A stretch of 31,847 nucleotides of DNA, from the NCBI GenBank assembly GCA_963580245.1, contig CAUZJO010000042.1, forward strand, positions 1 to 31,847. The letters run 5' to 3'. The notes under the pieces are model-generated. The model did no database searches. It saw only the letters and a list, made by a program, of their open reading frames with translations, and was not told where the DNA came from. This document shows positions 23,200-31,847 of the stretch, in pieces; position 1 is the stretch's first letter, and each line of letters starts with the position of its first letter. Source of the stretch: CAUZJO01 sp963580245. GTDB lineage: Bacteria > Sumerlaeota > Sumerlaeia > MVZB01. The translations under genes were made by a program, and so were the position numbers.

Positions 23200-26109
23200 A
23201 TGGTGAGGGATTCCTGCGTTTGCCTTTGTCTTATCATGCTCGGTCAAGTCGCTTGGCCGTGCGGCGCCCGCGCTCTGAACTCATTCGATCATCCCGATCA
23301 GGTTGCGGTCGGTCTGGAGCGGGCCCACACCGTCGATTTGGCCGGGCGGTGGCATTTTAAGGAAGATCCGCATGACGTCGGCGAGGGCGAGGGTTGGTTT
23401 CAGCCCGGCCAGGTGCGCGGACGGACCGGAGACGTGCCGCTGCCGTGGCAACTTGCCTTCTTCCCCGACTTGCAGGATTTCATCGGCGCCGCTTGGTACG
23501 AAAAGGCCGTCGAGGTCCCGCCGGCCTTCGCCGAGCGCCGCGTGACGCTTTGTTCTTATGGCATTGGGAATGACGCGCGGGTGTGGGTCAACGGCCGGTT
23601 CGCGGGCGAGATTTTGGATACCCAGAACAGCCCCTTCGCGCTGGATATCACCGCCCAAATCCAACCGGGCCAACCCAACACGCTCACCATCAAGGTCACC
23701 GATCCCGATAGCGGCATGCTCGGCAGTTGGACCTACAACCGCGCCAGCGGGTTGTGGCAGAACCTCTGGCTCGAAGCAACGGGCCGATCGTTTATCGGCG
23801 ACATCTTTATGCAGCCGAACATCGATACCGAACAAGCCGTCGCCAGGATCACCGTCATCGAGCCGGAGGACATCGCGCAAACGGAGAATGGTTTAAGCGT
23901 CACGCTTATCGATCCCGATGGAACGACCCAAGATGAAGTGCAAGCGGCGGTCGCGGCGGGCGCTCAACAAGGCGTTGGGCGAGTCATCGAGATACCGCTT
24001 CGGATACCCAGTTCCAGTTTATGGGACACCGAAAATCCAAACTTGTACAGATTGGAAGTTGCGTTAAGGAGTGGGAACGGAGACGTCATCGACGAAGCGG
24101 CCACGCATTTCGGCATGCGCAAACTCGAGGCGCGCGGCGACCGCGTGTTCCTTAACAACCGGCCGATCTATCTCCTCGGCGGGGGGCTGGATCCCGGTCC
24201 TTACGGCGGGGCGTTGGATGTGAATTATCATTTGCCTCCGCCCTATCGACCGCTAACGGACCAACAGGTGCGCGATGAGGTTCTGAAGATCAAATCGCTC
24301 GGCGTCAACTGGGTGCGCTGCACGCTGCGGCCCGCCCCGCCCCGTTTTTTAAAATGGGCCGACCGGCTCGGCCTGTTGGTCTGGAGCGAATGGCCCTGGT
24401 ACCGCGACTCCGCCGTGGATGCGGAGGGAAACCCTTCGCCCACCGTTAAGCGTAAGTGGACCGAGATCGCGCTGCGCGATCGCAACCACCCATCACTGAT
24501 GATGTGGGGGATGTTCAACGAAGGTCTCCCGGTGCCCGATCCCGAGAAATTCATTACCCAGATGAAGGCGTTCCTTGATCGGCTTAATCCGTACTGTTTC
24601 AAGCTCGACAGCTCGGGAGGCCGGGCCCTGAGCGGCCTGCATTTCCCCGAAAACCACATCCTCTCCGACATCGATGACGTTCATTGGTATCCATCATTCT
24701 TTCACTTCGATCATTTGCGCGAGCTGATCGGCGGGACGCGCTCGTGGGGCAAGCCGGTTGCGGTGACCGAATTCGGTCCGATTCCCTATATCCAAAACGC
24801 CGCCAAGATCCGCCGGATGTGGGACGGGGAATTCCCCGGTTGGGCCGGAGCGGTCGCGAGCAATTACGCGAGTTATGGAGAAACGGCCCCGGTCGAGGAT
24901 CGCTTCAAACGCTGGAACCTTGATCGCATCTGGGGCAGCTTCGACGCTTTCGCCGAGGCCAGCGATCTGTATTACGGCAAGGGTCTGAAGCACCAGATTG
25001 AACTGATCCGCATGAATCCGCAGATGTGCGGGCTGTTGCCGTGGGTCTACGAATCCACGCCTCACCCGACGGGCTGGATCGACTATTTCGGCGACAAGAA
25101 AGCCTTCGCGGATGATTTGGCCCGGATCATGACGCAGGACCTGATCGTCGTCGATATCCTCGGCCGCCGCAATTTCTGGGCGGGCGAAACCGTTCGTGCC
25201 GATATCCATGTCTCCCACTTCGGCGCCGACGCGGTACTGGAGGGCGCCGTTGAGTGGTCCGTTGAGGGACTCGATGCGCGAGGCTGGATCGAAAAAGTAT
25301 CGGTGCCCGCCGGCCAGGTCCGGCGCGTCGGAGAAGTGACCTTTCGCGTTCCGGAACGCTCGGCGGCGGGTGCGCATCGACTTATCGCGCGTTTGGAAAA
25401 CGTCCGGGGTGAGTTGGTCCATGAGAACGGCATCGATGTTTTCCTGTTCCCATTCGATGATCGCCGTCCGCTGGTCGATTCGGTCGCGGTGCATGTCACG
25501 CTGGGATGGCGTTTTCAGATCAATGGTTACAAGAATGTCGGGCCATTGCTGACCACCCGTGTCGATGAAACGACGACCCAGGTCCTGGAAAGCGGCGGCA
25601 CGGTGATCCTGCTGGCCTGCCCCGACATGGTTCCGGGATTCCCCCATCTGACCTATCGCGAACTCGACCCGTCCATCCTGCCCTTTCTCCAGTCGCATGG
25701 GCTTGATCTGGGAAGCGCCGAGCAGGGGGCGCACGGCGACACCTACTTCATCAAACCCGAATTCGAATTGTTTCAACGCATTCCGTATGAAAACCCGCTG
25801 GCATGGCCTTTCCGCGCGGTCTGGCCGCGCCGAACGATCCTCGGCATGGAGGCCGAAGATCAGGACGACATGCTGGCCGGGGCATTCGGGATGATGATCG
25901 GCTCGCGCGCCTACGACTCGTCGGGGACGGCGCGTCCGGGCGAAGTCAACGCCACGATCGCTCAATTTCGTTACGGCAAGGGACGCTTGATCATCTGTAC
26001 GTTCAACCTCCTCAACCCATACTTGGACGACCCGGTGGCCACGATCATGCTCAACGACCTGATCGCCTACGCCCACGGAGATTTCGAGCCTAAAATGCGG
26101 CTGAAATAA
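23200..26109 (+). CDS. Secreted glycoside hydrolase family 2 protein
   Basis: A 969-residue extracellular or periplasmic GH2 enzyme (beta-galactosidase/glucuronidase/mannosidase clan). Signal peptide at about 1-26 (VCLCLIMLGQVAWPCGARA). Domains: jelly-roll sugar-binding (about 45-215), Ig-like (about 215-325), TIM barrel (about 325-600) with acid/base E441 in MMWGMFNEG and nucleophile E524 in AVTEFGP, both GH2 signatures. The last 370 residues hold a further beta-sandwich and an unassigned domain ending at about 965. Strong ribosome binding site AGGAGG five bases before the ATG. Substrate not predictable; no sugar transporter, sulfatase or other glycosidase is adjacent. Confidence 0.93.
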   Translation: MVRDSCVCLCLIMLGQVAWPCGARALNSFDHPDQVAVGLERAHTVDLAGRWHFKEDPHDVGEGEGWFQPGQVRGRTGDVPLPWQLAFFPDLQDFIGAAWYEKAVEVPPAFAERRVTLCSYGIGNDARVWVNGRFAGEILDTQNSPFALDITAQIQPGQPNTLTIKVTDPDSGMLGSWTYNRASGLWQNLWLEATGRSFIGDIFMQPNIDTEQAVARITVIEPEDIAQTENGLSVTLIDPDGTTQDEVQAAVAAGAQQGVGRVIEIPLRIPSSSLWDTENPNLYRLEVALRSGNGDVIDEAATHFGMRKLEARGDRVFLNNRPIYLLGGGLDPGPYGGALDVNYHLPPPYRPLTDQQVRDEVLKIKSLGVNWVRCTLRPAPPRFLKWADRLGLLVWSEWPWYRDSAVDAEGNPSPTVKRKWTEIALRDRNHPSLMMWGMFNEGLPVPDPEKFITQMKAFLDRLNPYCFKLDSSGGRALSGLHFPENHILSDIDDVHWYPSFFHFDHLRELIGGTRSWGKPVAVTEFGPIPYIQNAAKIRRMWDGEFPGWAGAVASNYASYGETAPVEDRFKRWNLDRIWGSFDAFAEASDLYYGKGLKHQIELIRMNPQMCGLLPWVYESTPHPTGWIDYFGDKKAFADDLARIMTQDLIVVDILGRRNFWAGETVRADIHVSHFGADAVLEGAVEWSVEGLDARGWIEKVSVPAGQVRRVGEVTFRVPERSAAGAHRLIARLENVRGELVHENGIDVFLFPFDDRRPLVDSVAVHVTLGWRFQINGYKNVGPLLTTRVDETTTQVLESGGTVILLACPDMVPGFPHLTYRELDPSILPFLQSHGLDLGSAEQGAHGDTYFIKPEFELFQRIPYENPLAWPFRAVWPRRTILGMEAEDQDDMLAGAFGMMIGSRAYDSSGTARPGEVNATIAQFRYGKGRLIICTFNLLNPYLDDPVATIMLNDLIAYAHGDFEPKMRLK

Positions 26110-26322
26110 TCGGGCCGCGGCACTCATCGAAGCGGCAACGCCTCATCGTATTTGCAGTGTTTGTCTAAAATGTGAATGACCGGCGCGAGCTCACTATTCC
26201 CATATCTGAATCACACCCGAGCGTGGGCCCGACTCCAGTTACACTTGAGAACCACCTCCCGGATGACGTAGAATCGCCGTGGAACCTGCGATTTTTCAAT
26301 CCCACCGCAAGGAGCGCGCGCC

Positions 26323-27186
26323 ATGGCCGTGGAGAAAGCCAAGAGCCTTACCCCTTCCCAACGCAACACCGAAGCGATCATCAAACACTTGGAGGAATAC
26401 ATCTCGATGCGGTTTGACCAGGCCATCCGGATCAACCCGGAGCTGCAAACCGTCAAGGAAGACCTCATCTTTCATGAAATGACCAATGTCCGCCATTGCC
26501 TCAACGGCGACAAGATCTACGGACCGGTCCGTCATATCGTCTCCGACATCCTGCTGTGCGATAGTCGCAAACGCCGCGAGGGCCTGATGTCATCGAACGA
26601 CCAGACCTCGATCCAGGTCGAGATCGTCAGCCACTGTCAGGATGAGCTCGTGGAAGCGACGCGCGGACGGATCCGCTTTCACGATCTTAAGTCCTTCTAC
26701 GCCGCCATCAACCCGGCGCTGAGCGACATGCTCGACCTGATCGAGTCTTGGATTTGGTGGGACATCTACGACGCCGCGACGCTCGTGCGGTTCGATCAGA
26801 AGATGGGCGTCATCTCGACCATCGGGCAGAAGCGTTTCACCCCCGAGATGCGCAAGGGCTACCTGGCCATGCTGCAGGCGGTGATGGGCGAGGAAGACGC
26901 CAACATCGCTCGCATGAGCGAGACGGATATTTTGAAGTACGAACTCAAGCGGTTGCTGGAAATCCGCGACCGGTGGTCAGCTCGCCGCAAGGGCGAGCGC
27001 GGATACACCTACATTTTGAAGCGCGATGAACTGCCCGCCGCCGAGGACCAGCCCGAGGAGGAAAAGGAACTCGGCCCGCCCTACAATTTCAAGGAGCGCC
27101 AGTTGGAGCAAATGGATAAGTCGCTCCAGACGCTCAAACAGCAGCTTGCACTCCTCCTCCAACAGAAGCAGGAACAGCAGCAGTAG
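26323..27186 (+). CDS. Unrecognised cytoplasmic protein
   Basis: A 287-residue soluble protein, no signal or membrane segment. N-terminal part: MAVEKAKSLTPSQRNTEAII and a helical region with TNVRHCLNGDKIYGPVRHI. The middle has an aromatic stretch, LIESWIWWDIYDAATLVRFD. The C-terminus is a charged coiled coil ending in a glutamine-rich tail (LLQQKQEQQQ). Ribosome binding site AAGGAG (26309-26314) eight bases before the ATG supports the start. I do not recognise the family. It stands alone between the GH2 gene and the convergent protease gene, so context gives no role. Confidence 0.75.
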   Translation: MAVEKAKSLTPSQRNTEAIIKHLEEYISMRFDQAIRINPELQTVKEDLIFHEMTNVRHCLNGDKIYGPVRHIVSDILLCDSRKRREGLMSSNDQTSIQVEIVSHCQDELVEATRGRIRFHDLKSFYAAINPALSDMLDLIESWIWWDIYDAATLVRFDQKMGVISTIGQKRFTPEMRKGYLAMLQAVMGEEDANIARMSETDILKYELKRLLEIRDRWSARRKGERGYTYILKRDELPAAEDQPEEEKELGPPYNFKERQLEQMDKSLQTLKQQLALLLQQKQEQQQ

Positions 27187-27274
27187 CAAGCGAAATAACT
27201 ATTCGCGGGCGCAGTGGACGCGCTCGTCCGGCGCGGCGCATCGCATCTTTGCGGCGATTCATGCCCGGATGCGC

Positions 27275-30085
27275 TTACTCGTACAGTATCCAACCACGGG
27301 GACCAGCGGCGTTTCCTTGATTTCCGCCGCCGGGGTCGGTCCCGATGATCATGACCGCCTCGTCGCTCGTGTCGAACATCTCCGGTGCCCAGGTGCTGGT
27401 GACGCGCACGCGGTAATTCGAACCGCTGGGGACGTCCGGGACGCGGATGAAGGTCAGCGACTCGCCGTCGGGATCCCAGTCATGACCCAACGCGGCCACC
27501 GCTCCCTCCATGTCCCGCAGCTCGAAAACCACGCCCGTGCCGGCGATCAGCGGGTTGGTCTGCCAGATGATGGCCTGGGTCGAGTCGACTTGCCAGGTCT
27601 CGCCGCCGTTGGGAGCCAGCACCCGCACGGCCCCGCCGGTGATCGTGAACGGTTCGTCACTGTCGTCAAAGAGCGAGGGATCGAACGTACTGATCACTCG
27701 CACGCGGTAGTCGGACCCCGCCGGCACGAGCGGGAGGTAAACTTCGGTGGTCTCCAGGCCATCGCGGTCCCAACCATAGCCCAGGCTCGCGACGCGACCC
27801 GCGTCGTTGATCAATTCGAAGCGCATGCCGGTCCCCGCCTGAGGGATGTCCGTTTCCCACGCGATCTCGAACAGACTGTCCCCTTCAAACATCTCGCCGC
27901 CATTGGGTAGGTGGACGATCACCGGCGGATTTTGGGGTTCGGCGCCGCAACTGACGGAATCGCCAACTTGAAAGTCGTCGATCAACCAACCTCCGCCGCC
28001 TTCGACCACCACGCTCTCATCGGAGGCAAAGCGGAACCCGACGCGGACGGGCCCGCTGAAGTCGCTCAAGTCGACCAGCACCTTCTGCATTCGTCCGAAG
28101 GTCCCGCCGGTCCAGGCCGGCCGGCCGGCAATCGGGCTGTAGAAATCCGTGTCGATGGGAGGATCGTAGCCGCCCTCCAGGATGAAGGGCTCCAGGTCGG
28201 TCCAGGTTTGGCCGCCATCGTTCGATAGCTCGATGACGGCACCGTCAAAACCGTCTTCCAGTTCATAAGTGTGCCAGAAACGGAGGCTTCCTCCGGCCTC
28301 GACCAGCGGGGAAACCAGCCGGGCGTCGGTCACGTGGTCCAGGCCGGGCGCGAAACCGAAGACTTCATCGCCGCTGAGCGCAAACGGGCTTTCCCGCACG
28401 GCCCAGTTGTCTTCGCCCTCCAGGGCCGAGTGCCGCCAAGGCTGAGGGTGGTCGGCGCGGAAGGGGTCAAGGAACCCGCCCGGGCCCGGCAGCCCGGTGC
28501 GGCCCTCGAAGCAAGCCGTCTGGTCGGTCGAATTCGCAACGTTCCCCGCCGCATCAGTTAGGGTGATCCTTGAGAAATAGGAGGTGCATGGGCTCAAGCC
28601 GGCGAGCGAGACCCGGTGGACGGTAGCCAGCGCGCTCTGGCTTGAGAATGCAAAGTCGGCGCACGACTCGCCGGCCTCGATCTGAACGGAAACCGGTTCA
28701 TCGGCGACAACCTCAAGCGTCCATTCGCTCATTCCCAACACAACGCTACGGACGCTTTCGATTGTCGGAGGGACGCAATCCAGGAGGGCCTGGCTCGTGA
28801 GCAGTTGCATGTTGCCTTTGCCGTCGTCGTCATCGAGGTAGGTGACCGTGAGCATATCCTCGGGATCGCCTTGAATGAATTGGTCGCCGTGCAGGGCCGG
28901 CTGGTCAAGCGGCGCGAAGAGCAGGGAACCCACATGAACGCTCTCGCCCGCGTGCGCGGTCAATTCCAGGATTTCGAGGTCCCCCTTGAGGCTGGAGACC
29001 TCGACCTGGAGGGGACCGGTGGTGATGCTGGCGTCGAAGACCCGAACTTCGAGCGCGTCTCCGCAGGCGTAGGGGGCGTTCAGTATCTCCAGACTGGTCT
29101 TGATCTCGGGAATGAACTGCTCGAAGACGGTGGTCTTGGTCACCTCCTCGGCCGCTTCTTCATTGGGCAGACGGTTGGATTCGAAACAGGCCCCATCATC
29201 CACGTAATCGGTCTCCCCGCGAACCAGGATGCCCTCGACCATCCCGGTCTGGGCATTGAAGACGGGCGAGCCCGAATTGCCACCGTAGGTATCGAGATTG
29301 GCCTTAAAGAACCCGGCGGGCGCGTTGTCACTCACCGCTGTCTGAGCGCCGAAGGCCAGCTTGAGCGGCAGGCCCGCCGGGTGGCCGATCACCCCCAACG
29401 GCGTCCCGACCTCCACCACGCCCGCGCGCCTGATGTCCATGGGTTCGGCGTCGGGGGACGTGACGACCCGATCCACGCGCACGACCGAATAGTCCTCGTC
29501 GAGGTCCTTCATGCGCCCCACGATTGCGACCCCTTGATAGACCTGGTCGGCGTCGACCGTCCCGACCGGTGTCAGGCCATCGAGCATGTGGTATCCGAAG
29601 ACGAATCGCATGGGATTGAGATCGAACTCATCGAAACAGTGCCCCGCGGTGGCGATCAGGTCTGGGCCCACCAGAAACCCCGTGCATTCGGCGGCGACCG
29701 GTTGACCGGCGAAGGGTTCGCCCTCGCAGGCGGGCAGGCCTCGCTCGATCCACACCGAAACCACGAGGTCAAAGGTCCCGTCGCCATTGTCCCGGACACG
29801 ATTGGAGCGGATCAGGGCGCAGGTCGAAGCGGCCAGTCTGCGCCTCATCGGATCGGTCTCTTGGTACAGATCGATTCGGTCGTCGGGCCCATAAATGACC
29901 TGGGGTTGGATGGGGGAAGGAATATCGTCCCACGGCTCCCCCTCGATCGCCGAGCGTCCACCGGCGTCCGGGGGCGGCTCCGCGGCCATCAGGGGCGCTG
30001 GCCGCGGGAGCAATAAGACGGCCGTCAGAAACAGTAGTTCCGGCCCGCGGCGGCCCAGGCGTGGGCACTGACTGATGAATCTCAA
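27275..30085 (-). CDS. Secreted trypsin-like protease with KRE9-like modules
   Basis: A 936-residue exported serine protease. Signal peptide about 12-35 (LLFLTAVLLLPRPAPLMAA). The S1/V8-like domain (about 65-300) has the triad H149 (TAGHC), D198 (DEDYSVVRVD) and S271 (GGNSGSP). The middle carries a fibronectin-like segment and a jelly-roll domain with FWHTYELEDGFDGAVIELS and WLIDDFQVGDS. The C-terminus has two tandem repeats of the Ser-Thr-rich GPI/KRE9-KNH type, each with PNGGE and a W-D-(R/P)-D pattern (PNGGEMFEGDSLFEIAWET, PNGGETWQVDSTQAIIWQT), then a short WILYE end, with no classic sorting tail. The start codon is TTG at 30085, without a strong ribosome binding site. Substrate unknown. 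Confidence 0.92.
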   Translation of the reverse strand: MRFISQCPRLGRRGPELLFLTAVLLLPRPAPLMAAEPPPDAGGRSAIEGEPWDDIPSPIQPQVIYGPDDRIDLYQETDPMRRRLAASTCALIRSNRVRDNGDGTFDLVVSVWIERGLPACEGEPFAGQPVAAECTGFLVGPDLIATAGHCFDEFDLNPMRFVFGYHMLDGLTPVGTVDADQVYQGVAIVGRMKDLDEDYSVVRVDRVVTSPDAEPMDIRRAGVVEVGTPLGVIGHPAGLPLKLAFGAQTAVSDNAPAGFFKANLDTYGGNSGSPVFNAQTGMVEGILVRGETDYVDDGACFESNRLPNEEAAEEVTKTTVFEQFIPEIKTSLEILNAPYACGDALEVRVFDASITTGPLQVEVSSLKGDLEILELTAHAGESVHVGSLLFAPLDQPALHGDQFIQGDPEDMLTVTYLDDDDGKGNMQLLTSQALLDCVPPTIESVRSVVLGMSEWTLEVVADEPVSVQIEAGESCADFAFSSQSALATVHRVSLAGLSPCTSYFSRITLTDAAGNVANSTDQTACFEGRTGLPGPGGFLDPFRADHPQPWRHSALEGEDNWAVRESPFALSGDEVFGFAPGLDHVTDARLVSPLVEAGGSLRFWHTYELEDGFDGAVIELSNDGGQTWTDLEPFILEGGYDPPIDTDFYSPIAGRPAWTGGTFGRMQKVLVDLSDFSGPVRVGFRFASDESVVVEGGGGWLIDDFQVGDSVSCGAEPQNPPVIVHLPNGGEMFEGDSLFEIAWETDIPQAGTGMRFELINDAGRVASLGYGWDRDGLETTEVYLPLVPAGSDYRVRVISTFDPSLFDDSDEPFTITGGAVRVLAPNGGETWQVDSTQAIIWQTNPLIAGTGVVFELRDMEGAVAALGHDWDPDGESLTFIRVPDVPSGSNYRVRVTSTWAPEMFDTSDEAVMIIGTDPGGGNQGNAAGPRGWILYE

Positions 30086-30236
30086 AGGAGCGTATCTATC
30101 CCTCTAATCCGCGTCTCCGGGCGATGACCGATGACCCCGGCGAACCGGGGAAGCGGGTGGTTCCCTACCCCTAAGTATATACCGGAAGTGGGGTCGATTC
30201 CTATACCGAGCAGCCACCGGCCGCGGCGCTTTCGGG

Positions 30237-31653
30237 TTATCGCGAAGCCAAATCATGCTCTGGGTTCCCCTCGGCGGGGCGTGGCCTCAGCCTGAGGGCG
30301 CCGGAACCTTGCAAGGCCCGGCGAGGAGGATGTCCGTGTGGCTTACTTGGATTGGGCGGGGTGGGCGGTTGACAAATCGGGGCCGCTGACGGCTGGGCGG
30401 GCGTTCCACCCGCTTCGGCGCGCTCGGCCGCCGGTTCCGGCGCCAAGGGCAGGTCGATGATGACTTGCTTGCCCCCATCGCGGCGTGGTTCCAATTCGAT
30501 TCGCCCCTTCATGCGGCGAATGAGTCCGCGCGGGATCGTATAGTTGAAGAGCCGGCCGTGGGTCATGGCCTCGTAAGGGACCAGGGGATCATTGCGCTCC
30601 TGGGTGTCGTGCTCATCGAAGGGCTCGCCGTTGTCCTCGACGATCAGGCGCAGATTGTCCTCCACGGCCGAGCCGACCACTTGGACCCAGTTTTTGCGAT
30701 CCGGCCCCTCGAACGAATTACAGGCCCGGTGCATGACGGCCAACATCACCTGCAGCATCAGGCCGGGGTCGGCCTGCACCGCGCCGTCCTTCTCGTCGAG
30801 TTGCACGGTTACGTCGATGTTATTGCGCTCAATCGGCTCACCTAGCAGGTCGACCGCGGTCTCGATCAGCGTTGTCGGGTCGATCCCCGAGTTCGATTTC
30901 GGAGTCTTACTGCGCCCGACGCGCAGCAGTTTGTCGACGATCGCCTTGGTTTGATCGCCCGCTTGCCGAATCGCCGCGACCTTCTGCTTCTGGGCTTCGT
31001 CCAGTTTCGGATCCTGGCCCAGCAACTGGCAGTAACTGGAGAGCGGCACCATGGCATTATTGAGTTGGTGACCCAACGCGGCCACCGAGGCGCCCAGGGC
31101 CGCCAAGGGCCCGGCCCGGCGGCACGATTGGCGCGCCTGTTCCGCCTGGGGCGAAGAGTGTCGCAAACTGACTCTTGGCTTCGTCAAGCCCCTGGCGTGT
31201 GAAGAGCGCCTCGTAGGCATGACCGGAAATCTGGGTAAAGGTTTGAATGAGGGGCTTGGCCGCCTGGACGATCCGGTCGGTCTCCTCGCCCGCCTCGATG
31301 GCTAGTAGGCCAATCCGGCGCTGGCGTCCCCAAATCGGCGCCGCCAACATGGTTTTGAAACCCAGCTTGTGGAAGAGCCAGTCGCCGGGGTCCTCTTTGC
31401 CGTTGAGCTGATGCCAGAGAACGTCTTGGCCTTCCAGGATCCGTGACTCCAACCGGCCCGATTTCAGATGCACGGCCTGCGCGAACGCGGCGGGTCCCTC
31501 CCCTTGGCCGTCGACCCAGTGGGCGAGATGGAGGGTTTGCGTCGCCTCGTCCAGCTCGTAGAGGATCCCAGTTCATTATATCCACTTCGCCAGATCAGAA
31601 TAGAACTCCGACTCCACCCTGACGCAGCTGCGGGAGTCGTCGCCGGGATCCAT
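30237..31653 (-). pseudogene. Broken GAF histidine kinase
   Basis: Restored, this encodes a GAF sensor domain (LYELDEATQTLHLAHWVDG, then LGFKTMLAAPIWG, IGLLAIEAGEE) joined to a kinase core: H-box GHQLNNAMVPLSSY, then an ATPase lobe with IVEDNGEPFDEHD (G1-type box). It begins MDPGDDSRSCVRVESEF at 31653. Lesions: at about 31567-31580 an extra T and a missing G throw TAA-TGA into the frame between SDLAKWI and GILYEL, and a +1 shift in the four-base C run (31148-31151, G on plus strand) splits LFA from QAEQAR. The N-box is degenerate (MHRACNSFEG). A transposon end lies 90 bp upstream of the start. Confidence 0.8.
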
Positions 31654-31741
31654 AGTCGGGAGGTGTGTCCCACACGCCGGTCACGAGACCGGTATAACCG
31701 CTCTTTGCGGTTCCCCCCGAATTTCGGACCACCGGCTTAAG

Positions 31742-31847
31742 TGGAATCTGTATCCTGAAAAGGACACGAAAGGACGGATACAGATAGGACGAAAAGGAAG
31801 AACTTTTACGGACGCATTCAAGGCCAGGGTGGCTTTGGATGCCGGCC
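31742..31847 (+). mobile_element. Start of an IS3-family insertion sequence, cut by the window edge
   Basis: Contains the N-terminus of an IS3-type OrfA from 31784. A perfect 10-bp inverted repeat precedes it: ATCTGTATCC (31746-31755) and GGATACAGAT (31776-31785), separated by 20 bases. The outer end of the element cannot be fixed; it may begin near 31742 or up to about 30 bases earlier, since no target duplication can be checked. The right end is outside the window. Confidence 0.65.
31784..31847 (+). CDS. IS3-family transposase OrfA, N-terminal fragment
   Basis: The frame reads GRKGRTFTDAFKARVALDAG, the helix-turn-helix start of IS3-group OrfA (HTH_Tnp_1), which in active copies is joined to the integrase OrfB by programmed frameshifting. 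The codon at the expected start is ATA (31784-31786), not ATG; the frame is open upstream with no ATG, GTG or TTG from 31742 on, only CTG. The rest lies beyond the edge, so completeness is unknown. Confidence 0.6.
   Translation, partial: MGRKGRTFTDAFKARVALDAG

Noticed and set aside
27187..27274. Short GCGAA/TTCGC hairpin between the unknown protein gene and the protease gene
   Set aside because: The stem is only five base pairs with no T-run, so too weak to call a terminator.

Overview
The window looks like chromosomal DNA of a GC-rich, Gram-negative, probably uncultivated bacterium. LpxD (lipid A synthesis), a lipoprotein with a clear lipobox, many Sec signal peptides and a type IV/type II prepilin N-terminus all point to a diderm cell. 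The mix of a GspG-like prepilin, a PQQ-type beta-propeller, a sulfatase-modifying-factor fold protein, a large secreted GH2 protein and a protease with KRE9-like modules resembles genomes of the PVC group and neighbours (Planctomycetota, Hydrogenedentota, Sumerlaeota). The phylum cannot be settled from the sequence alone.

Layout. 1-331: no confident gene, but a degenerate two-copy repeat. 332-3492 (minus): plsX and rpmF, then a prepilin fused to a second membrane helix and a leucine-rich-repeat domain. 3528-3761: a possible small gene. 3814-5751: an aconitase-family LeuC-like large subunit converging on a macro-domain protein across a hairpin terminator. 5890-7666: a broken receiver-PAS-SpoIIE phosphatase gene with three lesions. 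7810-8145: a glycine-rich RRM protein, followed by a hairpin. 8532-10112 (minus): thiL and a TPR lipoprotein. 10284-12320: a zinc-ribbon, polytopic, coiled-coil membrane protein. 12338-14933 (minus): a PATAN/DUF4388 protein and a tail-anchored degenerate receiver. 15238-19369 (plus): dtd, a secreted beta-propeller gene overlapping prmC, then lpxD. 19412-20308 (minus): a bifunctional-nuclease-family protein and a small exported protein. 20672-21583: an SUMF1-fold protein. 21703-22780 (minus): a coiled-coil protein and msrB. 23200-26109: a secreted GH2 enzyme. 26323-27186: an unrecognised cytoplasmic protein. 27275-30085 (minus): a secreted trypsin-like protease. 30237-31653 (minus): a broken GAF histidine kinase. 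31742-end: the start of an IS3-family element.

Most of the window is housekeeping (phospholipid and lipid A synthesis, translation quality control and release-factor methylation, thiamine, methionine sulfoxide repair) mixed with envelope and secreted proteins. The items most worth following up are the prepilin-TM-LRR fusion, the PATAN protein paired with a membrane-anchored degenerate receiver, and the zinc-ribbon membrane protein beside them. Two separate signalling genes are disrupted, each by an apparent extra base in a run of four C plus further stops or indels. That is either real decay or assembly error, and read data would decide it.
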